Below, piece by piece: positions 7,820-17,577 of a DNA stretch of 63,614 nt; the stretch's first letter is position 1, and each line of letters starts with the position of its first letter. A program made the translations under genes and the position numbers. Origin of the DNA: an uncultured Bacilli bacterium (GTDB taxonomy: Bacteria; Bacillota_I; Bacilli_A; RF39; UBA660); NCBI GenBank assembly GCA_947589105.1, contig CANQBL010000005.1, forward strand, positions 1 through 63,614, given 5' to 3'. The notes under the pieces are model-generated. The model did no database searches. It had not been told where the DNA came from and saw only the letters and a program-made list of their open reading frames with translations.

Positions 7820-10639
7820 ATGAAAAAAATAAAGAATTTAAAAAGAAAAATAATAGTTTTAGCAATAGTTTTATTTATTTTGCTTTTTGTATTAGTATTC
7901 AAATTATTTATTACTAATAACAAACCAAATAAATTATCAGCAAGGGTTATAACACCAGTAAATAACGCATTTACTGATAATCAATTTTATTCGTGTGTTG
8001 TAAACTCTTATAATAAAGAAAATGATACTAATTATGGATATGATTATAATTTATCAGATGAGCAGTTAGCAAGCATAAAAGATGTTAATTGTAATGAAAT
8101 TAACAATTATTTTTATAAAGGGGATATTTTTGAAGATGGGGTAGAATATTATAGCGGTTTTAGACTCGATAGAAATTCCAAGGTAGAAACTTGGCTTGGA
8201 ATTCCTGAAAGTTATTCTGATAACTTTGGAGATATTGATTCACTTGCAGATATGTTTACAAAATCTTCATATAAAGTTAATAATATCAAAGGAATTGAAA
8301 AATTAACCGGCCTTAAAAATTTTGATATTTCAGAATCATACGTTGATATTTCTGATGAATTTATATTTAAAAATAACGTTAATCTTGAAACACTTAAAAT
8401 AAGTACTTCTTTAAATAGCGGAGGAAAAACAATTAATCTTTCAAATAATAAAAAATTAAAAACCCTTTATTTTAATTCTTATTCTGGTTATAAAAAGGAA
8501 ACAATAATTTATCCTGAACAATTTAAAAATCAAAATTTAAAAAACGAAGATGATATAACTTTAATTTTAGAAAGTAATTTAAATTCGGATATAAATAATT
8601 TAAATGGAGTAAATAAACTTGCAATACTAGGAGAAATTAAAGATTATTCATATATTAAAGATCTTTCTAATTTAAAAAATTTGGTAATCTATAATAAAAA
8701 AAATATTACAAGTGATGTAACATTATCTGATTTTAAATCAATTGATAATTTACAAACTCTTTATTTTCATGGAGAAAGTAGTGATTTAGGTCCTGATGGC
8801 ACTTTGCCAAAGATGGATAAATTAAAAAAATTATATTTGGATGTTTCTGATAATTTTGCTAATTTTAATTTTGAAAATGTTAATAACGTAGAATCTGTTT
8901 CTTTAAAAGATTATAATTCTAAAACTACTAAAATTATGGATTTAAACGGTTTTTCTAGTTTGAGTAAACTAAAATTTTTAAACGTTGAAGACTCTAGTTT
9001 AACCGATTTAACCGGAATAGAAACCTTAAGTAATCTTGAAACTTTAGTTGTAGATAATATAGATTTAAATAATAAGGTATATAGTATCAAAAATCTTAAA
9101 GGAATCGTAAATGATTTTGCTAATTTACCAAATTTAAAAGCTTGGTATGCAAAAGGATATATTGGAGAAGAACCAAAAAAGAAGTTTAGTGAAGAGGAAA
9201 TAAATATAATCAAAAATCTTAATTACATTGTTTGTCCGTTCTTTAAATATATAATTTCCGAAATAAAAGATGGAGAATTTAAAAATTTAGAGTATTTATA
9301 CGTTGATAATATTTCCCAAACTAATTTAAATAAATTAGTAAATTTAAAAGAATTAGAAGTTTTAAATTCGGATATTTTAAATGTAGAAAATAATAAGAAA
9401 TTGAAAAAAGTTTTTGGTTATACTACTGGTTTTAGTAATTTAACTGATTTAGAAATTTTATTTGGCGCTATATTATCTGATGAAAAAGGTATATATTATA
9501 TGAAGAAAAATGATCTATATTTTTTTGAAGAAAAAGATTATGAAAAGCTTGTTCCTTCTAATACGTTAAAATTAACAAAACTACGAATTTTAGTTGATAT
9601 GAGTTTATCTAGTGGATTTTCTGTAACAAGTAATTTAGATTTTTCTAATAATACTAATTTAGAACTTATACATATTGGAAATGCTTATAATGGTAAAGAA
9701 ACTGGCATAGATGTATCTAAATGTGTTAATTTAAGATACTTATACTATGAAGGTAATTTAAGAAGATTAAATATTTCTAACAATAAAAAATTAGCTTTTG
9801 TAAATAATATTTTTCCTAACCAAAACATAGTTTTAAAAGATAAGGTAGACATAAGAGCTTTATATGATGTACCAGAACAAATTAAATTTCTTGATTTTGC
9901 ATCAGATGATGCTAGATTAGATGGTAATATAATGACTCTAAATAAATTAGGTCTGGTTAATTTTAGTGTTAATTTTATAAATACTTCTGCTTTTTGTATT
10001 AATAATGATTCAATTCAAACAAATAAAGAAACTACTTTAAAAGGTGATTTACTTTACCTAAAAGTATCATCAGATAAATTAGATATTAATAGCGATAAAA
10101 TGTATATATATACAAATGGCATAAATAAAGAAAAAGATATAATTAAAAATACTCATTTATCCACTTATGCTTTGGAAAATAAAGATGGATTTAGTAAGAT
10201 TTATATGTATGTTAACAAAAATAATTTAATTGCTAAAAGTGAAGGAAAAGAGATTTTAAAATATGAATTAATAAAAGTTTTATCATCTAAATATGAGGTT
10301 AAAGAAAACGAAATAAGATATCTTGGTGATTTTGATATTTCTAACGTAAGAATTATAAATGCAAATTATGAAGTTAAAGATGATGTTTTAAAAATAGTTA
10401 AAGAAAACGAAGTAATTAAAGAGTATAAATTAGTTAAAGAAGATGAAATGGTAGGAGATGTAAATAAAGATGGTATTATCTCAATATCAGATTTAACAAA
10501 GCAGTATAAACATGTTAAGTACGTACTTGATTTGGAAGGAAAAGATTTTTATAGAGCTGATATGAATGCAGATGATGATATTTCAATTACCGATGTAAGC
10601 CTATTATATAAATTATTAAAAGAGAAAGTAAGTGATTAA
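7820..10639 (+). CDS. membrane-anchored leucine-rich-repeat protein with C-terminal dockerin-like domain
   Basis: A 939-residue protein. Residues about 10-30 form a hydrophobic anchor after a Lys/Arg-rich start, giving an N-in, C-out topology. Most of the body is irregular leucine-rich repeats of the bacterial internalin/BspA-like kind (for example GIEKLTGLKNFDIS, LSNLKNLVIYN, SLSKLKFLNVEDS). The last 61 residues look like a type I dockerin, with two calcium-loop segments, DVNKDGIISISDL (from 880) and DMNADDDISITDV (from 914), in the D-x-N-x-D pattern. The second loop lacks the usual Gly. Dockerins bind cohesins, and a possible cohesin-like protein is encoded two genes downstream. No LPXTG motif. 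GGAGAG precedes the ATG. Function inferred: surface adhesion or assembly. Confidence 0.85.
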   Translation: MKKIKNLKRKIIVLAIVLFILLFVLVFKLFITNNKPNKLSARVITPVNNAFTDNQFYSCVVNSYNKENDTNYGYDYNLSDEQLASIKDVNCNEINNYFYKGDIFEDGVEYYSGFRLDRNSKVETWLGIPESYSDNFGDIDSLADMFTKSSYKVNNIKGIEKLTGLKNFDISESYVDISDEFIFKNNVNLETLKISTSLNSGGKTINLSNNKKLKTLYFNSYSGYKKETIIYPEQFKNQNLKNEDDITLILESNLNSDINNLNGVNKLAILGEIKDYSYIKDLSNLKNLVIYNKKNITSDVTLSDFKSIDNLQTLYFHGESSDLGPDGTLPKMDKLKKLYLDVSDNFANFNFENVNNVESVSLKDYNSKTTKIMDLNGFSSLSKLKFLNVEDSSLTDLTGIETLSNLETLVVDNIDLNNKVYSIKNLKGIVNDFANLPNLKAWYAKGYIGEEPKKKFSEEEINIIKNLNYIVCPFFKYIISEIKDGEFKNLEYLYVDNISQTNLNKLVNLKELEVLNSDILNVENNKKLKKVFGYTTGFSNLTDLEILFGAILSDEKGIYYMKKNDLYFFEEKDYEKLVPSNTLKLTKLRILVDMSLSSGFSVTSNLDFSNNTNLELIHIGNAYNGKETGIDVSKCVNLRYLYYEGNLRRLNISNNKKLAFVNNIFPNQNIVLKDKVDIRALYDVPEQIKFLDFASDDARLDGNIMTLNKLGLVNFSVNFINTSAFCINNDSIQTNKETTLKGDLLYLKVSSDKLDINSDKMYIYTNGINKEKDIIKNTHLSTYALENKDGFSKIYMYVNKNNLIAKSEGKEILKYELIKVLSSKYEVKENEIRYLGDFDISNVRIINANYEVKDDVLKIVKENEVIKEYKLVKEDEMVGDVNKDGIISISDLTKQYKHVKYVLDLEGKDFYRADMNADDDISITDVSLLYKLLKEKVSD

Positions 10640-10640
10640 C

Positions 10641-12626
10641 ATGAAGAAAAAGAAAAATATAATTACTATAATAATAATAACGATAATAATTTTATTAGTT
10701 GCGGTTTTATTTATTGTTAATCCATTTAATTTATTAAAATTAAAAGGTAGTGTTGAAATTGGAAATAAAGCTTTTACAGATCAATTCTTTTACTCTGATA
10801 TAGTTTATAATTATTATTCAAATTTATATCAAGATGAAGATGATGAAATGGCCATGTTTAATACTTTTTATGATAGCTATGAAGCAGGGATTTCCGATAT
10901 ATACTTTTTAATTGAATCTAAATATAATAATTTATATAAAATGAGTCTTTCTGATTCTCAATTAAGTACAATATCAGAGTTACATTTAGATAATTATTTT
11001 ATAACTAATTTAAAAGGAATAGAAAAATTAAATAACTTGACAACTTTATCTGGTAATATAAATGTAACTGAATTAGATTTATCTAATAATAGCAAAATAT
11101 CTCACGTAAATATTAATAGTGATGATTTTATTAAAGATATCTTATTACCTAATAATAATGTTTTAAAATCTTCTATTATTAATTGTTCTAAATATGAGCT
11201 AAGATCACCAAATAATACTTTTAATATAAATGATAAGAATTTTGATGCATCTGGTATAAAATCTATAAACTTTAATAATTTAGAAGTTAAAATATATAGT
11301 GATGATAAGCTGACTAATGAAATTACTGATAATTTAATCGCATCTGATTTATTAGGTAAATATTTAGTTTTGCGTGCCGATGATACTGAGTTTAAATATC
11401 AAATAACATATACCGAAAACTCAGAAAATGATAATGCAGTTACTTCTGATTCTTTCTTATATAGTAAAATAATAGAAGAATATAATAAAGAAAATAATAC
11501 CAATTATGATACTAATTATAGTTTATCAAAACAAGAGGCTAGTAAGTTAAAGAAATTAGAAATAACTTGTTCTAATAATAAAATAGATTCTTTAGAGAAA
11601 CTAGAATATTATAAAGGTTTACAAACACTAAAAATTAATAATTGTGGGTTAACAGATTTTACGGATTATTCTTTAAGAAATTTAAAAGAATTGGATTTAT
11701 CTAATAATGATATAACTGAATTTTCTATTTTTGATTCTGCATTTTTAGAAAAGTTAAATTTAAGTAATAATCCAAATTTAGAAATTATAGGGGCTTCTTC
11801 TTTTTTACTTAAAGAAATAAATATTAATAATGATAATTCAATTTATATTATTCAAGTTTTATCACCCATGTTAACTAAAATGGATGGAATAGAAAACTTA
11901 GATTTACAAATTTTATTGTTAGTATATTCTAAATTAGAAAAATTAGATATAACTAAAATGAAAAATTTACCAATGGTTTCTTTTGTAAATTCTGATTTTA
12001 CAAAAAATAAAGTAAATATTTTAGTTGGTCAAAATAAAGAGCTTGAATATAAATTAAAAATGCCTGATTCTTATTATGATAAAGACATATATAATGAAGA
12101 TGATTATATAGCTACTATAAAAGATAATGTTATAACTGCTCATAATATTGGTGAAACCGTGTTTACGAAATATTATAATGCTCTTGATTTTTCTATAATG
12201 GGCTATTATGATGATGATGAACAAACTTTATTTCCGATTAAAACATATGTAAATGTATATGATATTAAATCAAGTAAATTTTTAGTTAATAAAGAGCATA
12301 ACTATATATACACAAAACAAGAAACAGATGATAAAGTAATTAAAAGATATATAAAAGTGTATGGTGATAATGCAAAAAAAACTTATGATGCTAATAAAAA
12401 GAAAATTAGTTTAGAATCAAATGATGAGAAACTATTTACTTTTGATATTGTAAGCATAGATAGTGATGATTACCAAATTAAAAATAACGTAATAAAGTAT
12501 ACGGAAGAATTTGATATTAATAAATTAAAAATTACTAATGCTACCGCAAGTGTTATAGATAATCAATTACAATTAATATGTAATGGGGCAATAGTAGATA
12601 CATTCATATTAGAAGAAAGGAATTAA
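10641..12626 (+). CDS. membrane-anchored leucine-rich-repeat protein
   Basis: A 661-residue relative of the preceding protein. It has an N-terminal anchor (about residues 6-27), two LRR blocks each introduced by a similar cap (FTDQFFYSDIVYNYY near residue 48, SDSFLYSKIIEEYNKENN near 270), then a beta-rich C-terminal region without dockerin loops. The ATG at 10641 directly follows the stop of the upstream gene, so the pair is translationally coupled; the in-frame GTG at 10632 lies inside that gene. The start lacks a strong Shine-Dalgarno. Probably exposed outside the cell. Function unknown. Confidence 0.82.
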   Translation: MKKKKNIITIIIITIIILLVAVLFIVNPFNLLKLKGSVEIGNKAFTDQFFYSDIVYNYYSNLYQDEDDEMAMFNTFYDSYEAGISDIYFLIESKYNNLYKMSLSDSQLSTISELHLDNYFITNLKGIEKLNNLTTLSGNINVTELDLSNNSKISHVNINSDDFIKDILLPNNNVLKSSIINCSKYELRSPNNTFNINDKNFDASGIKSINFNNLEVKIYSDDKLTNEITDNLIASDLLGKYLVLRADDTEFKYQITYTENSENDNAVTSDSFLYSKIIEEYNKENNTNYDTNYSLSKQEASKLKKLEITCSNNKIDSLEKLEYYKGLQTLKINNCGLTDFTDYSLRNLKELDLSNNDITEFSIFDSAFLEKLNLSNNPNLEIIGASSFLLKEININNDNSIYIIQVLSPMLTKMDGIENLDLQILLLVYSKLEKLDITKMKNLPMVSFVNSDFTKNKVNILVGQNKELEYKLKMPDSYYDKDIYNEDDYIATIKDNVITAHNIGETVFTKYYNALDFSIMGYYDDDEQTLFPIKTYVNVYDIKSSKFLVNKEHNYIYTKQETDDKVIKRYIKVYGDNAKKTYDANKKKISLESNDEKLFTFDIVSIDSDDYQIKNNVIKYTEEFDINKLKITNATASVIDNQLQLICNGAIVDTFILEERN

Positions 12627-12628
12627 AA

Positions 12629-13432
12629 ATGAAGAAAGTAAAGTTTTTAATATTATTATTTTTAATTTTAATCATTCCTTATAAAGTTAAAGCATTAAGC
12701 CCAAGTCAAATTTTAACTTGTAATAGTAATAATTTAACAAATGACATAATAACTTGTGAATATTATGTTGATGTAGGAAGTAGTAGTATAAATGGAATAA
12801 CTACTAAATATTCGTATGACTCCAATTTAATTAGTATATCTTTTACTGCGGTAGGAACTTGGCAAGGAAATGCTAATGGTAATAGAATAGATTATTATAA
12901 CTATGAAGATTATACTGGAAAAGTACATATTTCTACAATAAAGATTAAACTTAAAGATGGGATAAGTGTTAAAGAAGATACAACTACCTTACTAAAGTTA
13001 AACTTACTTGAATTAAGTGATCAAGATAGTAAAGCTAATAAGTTTGATTTAAATGATTCTTATAGTTTTGTAATTAAAAAGGTATCTTTACCTCCTACAA
13101 AAGAAACTACAACAACTAAGCAAACAACAACTAGTAGTATAAAAACAACAACTAGTAAAAAAATGACTACTAAAGAAAATAAAGTAACTAGTAATAATGA
13201 AAATAAGACAACTAGTAATGTAACAAATACTGAGGTAACAAATACTACCAAAAAGAAAAATCATTTTAATACCACTAAAGAGTTAAATACTGAAAGTAAA
13301 AAAAATAAAAAAACAAAAAAATGTTTTTCTTGGCTAATCATTTTTATACTTTTATTAATTGCCATTTTATTAATTAGAAAAATTAATAAATTAATAAAAG
13401 AAGAAAAAGAAAATAAAAATTTGACAAAATAA
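12629..13432 (+). CDS. secreted, C-terminally membrane-anchored protein with possible cohesin-like domain and Thr-rich stalk
   Basis: A 267-residue protein. It has a signal peptide (residues 1-22, cleavage probably after KVKA), then a beta-rich domain of about 125 residues. In that domain the pattern of an acidic edge, INGITTKYSYDSNLISIS, and a later TGKVHISTIKIKLKD resembles cohesin or carrier-type immunoglobulin folds. Next come a Thr/Lys-rich stalk (about 152-225), a membrane helix (about 236-254) and a short basic cytoplasmic tail. It is the third gene of the LRR operon (2-base gap). If truly a cohesin, it would receive the dockerin of the first gene and display the complex on the envelope. 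The architecture is seen; the cohesin assignment is inference. Confidence 0.7.
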   Translation: MKKVKFLILLFLILIIPYKVKALSPSQILTCNSNNLTNDIITCEYYVDVGSSSINGITTKYSYDSNLISISFTAVGTWQGNANGNRIDYYNYEDYTGKVHISTIKIKLKDGISVKEDTTTLLKLNLLELSDQDSKANKFDLNDSYSFVIKKVSLPPTKETTTTKQTTTSSIKTTTSKKMTTKENKVTSNNENKTTSNVTNTEVTNTTKKKNHFNTTKELNTESKKNKKTKKCFSWLIIFILLLIAILLIRKINKLIKEEKENKNLTK

Positions 13433-13449
13433 AGTATCTTAGATATAAT
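13421..13449 (+). promoter_or_regulatory. promoter of the trpS T-box leader
   Basis: TTGACA at 13421-13426 and TATAAT at 13444-13449 with a 17-base spacer, a consensus promoter. Its -35 box lies inside the last codons of the upstream gene. Confidence 0.8.
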
Positions 13450-13465
13450 TTTGATATATTTAAAT

Positions 13466-13691
13466 CAATGAGCAAGAAAAGTAACTAAAATAGATATTAA
13501 AGAGAGTAGCTGTTTGGTGTGAAGCTATATAAATGTTTTAGTAAATGGGCTTGCGAGTGGATACCGAAAAAGTAATTCAAGTAGGTTATCCCGGGAGTAA
13601 CCGTTAGCTTATAACATATGTATTAAAATACATAGGTGGCATTAAAAGTAAGAATAAAACTCTTATCCTATTTGGGTGAGAGTTTTTTTAT
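13466..13691 (+). promoter_or_regulatory. T-box riboswitch (tRNA-Trp), upstream of trpS
   Basis: The leader has the AGAGAG/GTGTGAAG features of T-box stem I, a TGG specifier at 13558-13560 on its 3' side, and the T-box sequence AGGTGGCA. In the latter, TGGC (13637-13640) can pair with a tRNA ending GCCA, as expected for tRNA-Trp with discriminator G. It is followed by a terminator hairpin (AAAACTCTTATCC 13657-13669 with GGGTGAGAGTTTT 13674-13686) and T residues. Uncharged tRNA-Trp should stabilise the antiterminator and raise trpS expression. Confidence 0.88.
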
Positions 13692-13734
13692 TACATTAAT
13701 GTAATAAAATATAATTGAAAAGAGGATTGAAAAT

Positions 13735-14778
13735 ATGAAAAATATTATATTAACAGGAGATAGGCCAACCGGGCCACTTCATATTGGACATTACGTTGGT
13801 TCTATAAAAAATAGAGTTAAGGTGCAAAACGAGGGAAACTATGATGAAATGTATGTTTTTCTAGCAGATGCACAGGCACTAACAGATAATTTTGATAATC
13901 CAAAAAAAATAAAAGATAACATAATTGAGGTTGCATTAGATTATTTAGCAGTTGGTTTAGACCCTTCTAAGGTTACGTTTTTTATCCAATCAATGATACC
14001 GGAATTAACAGAATTAACTTTTTATTATATGAATCTTGTTACAATATCAAGATTACATAGAAATCCAACCGTAAAGTCTGAAATAGAGCAAAAAGGATTT
14101 GAAGAAAGCATACCAGCAGGTTTTTTTACTTATCCAGTTTCGCAGACGGCAGATATAACAGCTTTTAAAGCAAATATTATTCCGGTTGGAGACGATCAAT
14201 TACCAATGATAGAACAAGCAAGGGAAATTGTAAGAAAGTTTAATTCTATATATGGTAATACTTTAGTTGAACCAAAAGAATTGTTACCTGAAAATGAGGC
14301 TTGTTTTAGATTAGTTGGAATCGATGGAAAAGCTAAAATGAGTAAATCACTTGACAACTGTATTTATTTAAAAGATTCTGAAGAAGAAATAAAAAGAAAA
14401 GTAATGAGTATGTATACTGATCCTAATCATATAAAAATTGAAGACCCAGGAAATGTTGAAGGTAACACCGTATTTACATACCTAGATGCATTTTGTAAAG
14501 ATGATGATTTTAAAAAATATCTTCCAGAATATAATAATTTAGATGAACTAAAACAGCATTACCAACGTGGTGGTCTTGGTGATATGAAAATAAAAAGATT
14601 CTTAAATGATATTTTACAAGCAGAATTAAAACCAATTAGGGAAAGAAGACAAAAGTACGAAAAAGATATTGATAAGGTATATGATATTTTAAAAGAAGGA
14701 ACAAAAAAAGCTCGTTTAGCAGCATCAAAAACTTTAAAAGAAGTAAAAACAGCTATGGGAATTGAATACTTTGATTAG
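13735..14778 (+). CDS. trpS: tryptophanyl-tRNA synthetase
   Basis: Charges tRNA-Trp. Class I synthetase signatures: [13 protein letters not shown] (HIGH motif, residues 12-24), [16 protein letters not shown] and [10 protein letters not shown] (KMSKS). Length 347 fits bacterial TrpRS of the Bacillus/clostridial type. GAGGATTG precedes the ATG. It is expressed through the Trp T-box immediately upstream and was inserted, like the neighbouring surface and repeat genes, between yqxA and lepA of the ancestral order. Confidence 0.97.
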   Translation: MKNIILTGDRPTGPLHIGHYVGSIKNRVKVQNEGNYDEMYVFLADAQALTDNFDNPKKIKDNIIEVALDYLAVGLDPSKVTFFIQSMIPELTELTFYYMNLVTISRLHRNPTVKSEIEQKGFEESIPAGFFTYPVSQTADITAFKANIIPVGDDQLPMIEQAREIVRKFNSIYGNTLVEPKELLPENEACFRLVGIDGKAKMSKSLDNCIYLKDSEEEIKRKVMSMYTDPNHIKIEDPGNVEGNTVFTYLDAFCKDDDFKKYLPEYNNLDELKQHYQRGGLGDMKIKRFLNDILQAELKPIRERRQKYEKDIDKVYDILKEGTKKARLAASKTLKEVKTAMGIEYFD

Positions 14779-14911
14779 TAAATAAAAATGATATAGTTGT
14801 CAAAATAAAGTAAAATGAAAATTTTTCTTACTTTTGTTTAAAAATATTTTAAAAATGAAAAAAATTTGCTATAATAGTAGGCATTCAAATGAAAAAAGGG
14901 AGAAGATTTGA

Positions 14912-15393
14912 ATGGAAAACACTAAAAAGAAGTAAAAAATATTAAATTCGACTTAGATGCATTAAAAACTATTTCAAGGTGCTTTGACGGGCGTTATGCT
15001 TATACAAGAAACATATCAAATCCTGAAGATTTAGAAAGCGATTTAAGAAAAGTATTGATTTCTAATAATAAAATTTTAATTAAGGAATATATTCGTTTAT
15101 GCGTTTTTTGTTTACCACAATCTACATTAGATAAGATTATATTTGGTACAAAAGATAAAAATATAATAGCCTTATATTTGTTCTTAAAAGAGGATATTAA
15201 CTTAATAAATCAAATATTTGGAAATATAGATAATTTTTCTTCATATTGCTATGCTTGCAAGAAAGAGATTGGTTTTAATGATAAAGATATTATAAAAATA
15301 AAAAAGCTAGCTGATACGAACAAATATAATTATGTTGATGCTAATATAGAAGATTATTTAAAAACAATTAATGATTCTAAAAAAAGTCTTTAA
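14912..15393 (+). pseudogene. frameshifted, repeat-less first copy of the 31-residue-repeat gene family
   Basis: An ATG at 14912 with GGGAG upstream opens a frame that stops after seven codons (TAA 14933-14935). A -1 shift in the A-rich stretch 14923-14932 joins it to an open frame running to 15393. The joined product would be about 160 residues. Its last 110 or so residues match the C-terminal domain of the next three genes (for example TKDKNIIALYLFLKEDINLINQIFG and NIEDYLKTINDSKKSL), but no 31-residue repeats are present and the N-terminus (NIKFDLDALKTISRCF onward) is different. From TTG 15055 a shorter product is possible. It is either a decayed gene or one whose frame depends on slippage; the flanking terminator is intact. 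Confidence 0.65.
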
Positions 15394-15407
15394 CAAAGAC
15401 TTTTTTT
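15379..15407 (+). terminator. cassette terminator (copy 1)
   Basis: A perfect 13-bp stem, AAAAAAAGTCTTT with AAAGACTTTTTTT, around the loop AAC. The stop codon of the gene is part of the stem and loop. The same structure closes the next two genes. Confidence 0.85.
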
Positions 15408-15426
15408 GTATATTAGATCTTTATAA

Positions 15427-15454
15427 TTGTCAAATACTTAAAAATATATAAAAT
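15427..15454 (+). promoter_or_regulatory. cassette promoter of the 5-repeat gene
   Basis: TTGTCA and TAAAAT with a 16-base spacer, in a 90-base spacer copied twice more downstream. The -35 here has T at the fourth position where the other two copies have the consensus TTGACA, so this copy may be weaker. Confidence 0.6.
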
Positions 15455-15483
15455 AAAAGTAATTTAAAAAGGAGAAAATTACT

Positions 15484-16422
15484 ATGAGACTAAAGATAAA
15501 AATATTTGTTAATAAAATTGATTCTAAAAACGCTAGTGAAATATATAGATTTACGCTTGATAATCAAAAAATATTAACATCCAGTGATATAAATGAATTA
15601 ACCAAAGGAATAATACAAACTAATGATGCAGAATATATTTATTATTTTGCAACAGATTTAGAAGGCTTAACAAAAGAGAATAAGGATGAATTAACCAAAG
15701 GAATAATTCAAACTAAAGTTGCAAAGTTTATTTATTTGTTTGCAAAAGATGTAAAAAACTTAACAAAAGAGAATAAAGATGAATTAACCAAAGGAATAAT
15801 ACAAACTAACGATGCATACTATATTTATGGTTTTGCATTAGATGTAGAAGGTTTAACAAAAGAGAATAAAGATGAATTAACCAAAGGTATAATACAAACC
15901 AACAATGCAGAATGCATTTATTTGTTAGCAGAAGATGGAGAAGGTTTAACGAAAGAGAATAAGGATGAATTGACCAAAGGAATAATTCAAACTAAAAATG
16001 CAAAGTTTATTTATAATTTTGCAGTAGATGTAGAAGGTTTAACAAAAGAAAATAAGGATGAGTTAACTAAGAAAATTTTAAATTCAGATGATATTAATAT
16101 AATTAGAAGCTATATTAATTTATGTCTTGAAAAAAATCTAATATCACAAACTACGTTAGAAAAAATGGTATTAGAAACAAAAGATAAAAATGTAATAGCA
16201 TTATATTTATTATTAAAAAAAGATATTAACTTAATAAATCAAATATTTGGTAGTACTAATAATTTTTGTTTGTACTGTAATACTTATAAAAATGAAATTA
16301 AGCTTGATGATAACGATATTAAAGAAATAGAAAAACTATCTAATATAGATAAATATACTTATGTTGATTCTAACATAGAAGATTATTTGAAAACGATTGA
16401 TGATTCTAAAAAAAGTCTTTAA
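15484..16422 (+). CDS. 31-residue-repeat protein, 5 repeats
   Basis: A 312-residue protein with three parts: an N-terminal cap (residues 1-37, MRLKIKIFVNKIDS start), five tandem 31-residue repeats (38-192), and a 120-residue C-terminal domain. Each repeat begins ELTKGIIQT and ends LTKENKD, predicted as two short helices, so an alpha-solenoid is likely. The middle of the repeat varies: position 13 is E,K,Y,E,K, position 17 is Y,L,G,L,N and position 20 is T,K,L,E,V in repeats 1-5. No signal peptide or membrane segment, so cytoplasmic. AAAGGAG lies upstream. It has its own promoter and terminator. I do not recognise the family; a binding scaffold is inferred from the architecture. Confidence 0.85.
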   Translation: MRLKIKIFVNKIDSKNASEIYRFTLDNQKILTSSDINELTKGIIQTNDAEYIYYFATDLEGLTKENKDELTKGIIQTKVAKFIYLFAKDVKNLTKENKDELTKGIIQTNDAYYIYGFALDVEGLTKENKDELTKGIIQTNNAECIYLLAEDGEGLTKENKDELTKGIIQTKNAKFIYNFAVDVEGLTKENKDELTKKILNSDDINIIRSYINLCLEKNLISQTTLEKMVLETKDKNVIALYLLLKKDINLINQIFGSTNNFCLYCNTYKNEIKLDDNDIKEIEKLSNIDKYTYVDSNIEDYLKTIDDSKKSL

Positions 16423-16436
16423 CAAAGACTTTTTTT
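16408..16436 (+). terminator. cassette terminator (copy 2)
   Basis: The same 13-bp stem with AAC loop and T-tract as copy 1, overlapping the stop codon of the 5-repeat gene. Confidence 0.85.
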
Positions 16437-16455
16437 GTATATTAGATCTTTATAA

Positions 16456-16483
16456 TTGACAAATACTTAAAAATATATAAAAT
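16456..16483 (+). promoter_or_regulatory. cassette promoter of the 6-repeat gene
   Basis: TTGACA at 16456-16461 and TAAAAT at 16478-16483 with a 16-base spacer, within the repeated 90-base spacer. Confidence 0.65.
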
Positions 16484-16512
16484 AAAAGTAATTTAAAAAG
16501 GAGAAAATTACT

Positions 16513-17544
16513 ATGAGACTAAAGATAAAAAGATTTGTTAATAAAATTGATTCTAAAACCGCTAGTGAAATATATAGATTTACGCTTGATAATCAAACAA
16601 AATTAACATCAAAAGATATAAATGAATTAACCAAAGGAATAATACAAACTAACGATGCACACTATATTTATATTTTTGCAATAAATGTAGAAGGTTTAAC
16701 GAAAGAAAATAAAGATGAATTAACCAAAGGAATAATTCAAACTAACAATGCATACTATATTTATTTGTTTGCAAGAGATGTAAAAGGCTTAACGAAAGAA
16801 AATAAAGATGAATTAACCAAAGGTATAATACAAACCAACAATGCATACTATATTTATTTGTTTGCAAGAGATGTAAAAGGCTTAACAAAAGAGAATAAGG
16901 ATGAATTAACCAAAGGAATAATTCAAACTAACGATGCAAAATATATTTATTGGTTTGCAAGAGATGTAAAAGGCTTAACGAAAGAAAATAAGGATGAATT
17001 AACCAAAGGTATAATACAAACCAACAATGCAGAATATATTTATTGGTTTGCAAGAAATGTAAAAGGCTTAACAAAAGAAAATAAGGATGAATTAACCAAA
17101 GGAATAATACAAACTAGCGATGCAAAGTTTATTTGTAATTTTGCAACAGAGGTAGAAGGTTTGACAAAAGAAAATAAAGATGAGTTAACTAAGAAAATTT
17201 TAAATTCAGATGATATTAATATAATCAGAAGCTATATTAATTTATGTCTTGAAAAAAATCTAATATCACAAACTACGTTAGAAAAAATGGTATTAGAAAC
17301 AAAAGATAAAAATGTAATAGCATTATATTTATTATTAAAAAAAGATATTAACTTAATAAATCAAATATTTGGTAGTACTAATAATTTTTGTTTGTACTGT
17401 AATACTTATAAAAATGAAATTAAGCTTGATGATAACGATATTAAAGAAATAGAAAAACTATCTAATATAGATAAATATACTTATGTTGATTCTAACATAG
17501 AAGATTATTTGAAAACGATTGATGATTCTAAAAAAAGTCTTTAA
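16513..17544 (+). CDS. 31-residue-repeat protein, 6 repeats
   Basis: A 343-residue paralogue of the previous gene: the same 37-residue cap, six repeats (38-223) and a C-terminal 120 residues identical at protein level to the 5-repeat gene. Repeats 2 and 3 are identical. Positions 13/17/20 read H-I-I, Y-L-R, Y-L-R, K-W-R, E-W-R, K-N-T. It is exactly 31 residues longer than its neighbour, the size of one repeat. Synonymous differences dominate in the constant repeat ends while the middle residues change the protein. Own promoter and terminator. Function unknown. Confidence 0.85.
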   Translation: MRLKIKRFVNKIDSKTASEIYRFTLDNQTKLTSKDINELTKGIIQTNDAHYIYIFAINVEGLTKENKDELTKGIIQTNNAYYIYLFARDVKGLTKENKDELTKGIIQTNNAYYIYLFARDVKGLTKENKDELTKGIIQTNDAKYIYWFARDVKGLTKENKDELTKGIIQTNNAEYIYWFARNVKGLTKENKDELTKGIIQTSDAKFICNFATEVEGLTKENKDELTKKILNSDDINIIRSYINLCLEKNLISQTTLEKMVLETKDKNVIALYLLLKKDINLINQIFGSTNNFCLYCNTYKNEIKLDDNDIKEIEKLSNIDKYTYVDSNIEDYLKTIDDSKKSL

Positions 17545-17558
17545 CAAAGACTTTTTTT
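17530..17558 (+). terminator. cassette terminator (copy 3)
   Basis: Identical in sequence to copy 2, overlapping the stop codon of the 6-repeat gene. Confidence 0.85.
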
Positions 17559-17577
17559 GTATATTAGATCTTTATAA

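Noticed and set aside
14923-14935. Programmed -1 frameshift site
   Set aside because: The run is T-AAA-AAG, not a canonical A-AAA-AAG or similar slippery heptamer, and I see no clear downstream stimulatory stem. Decay is the simpler reading, though slippage is kept as an option in the findings.
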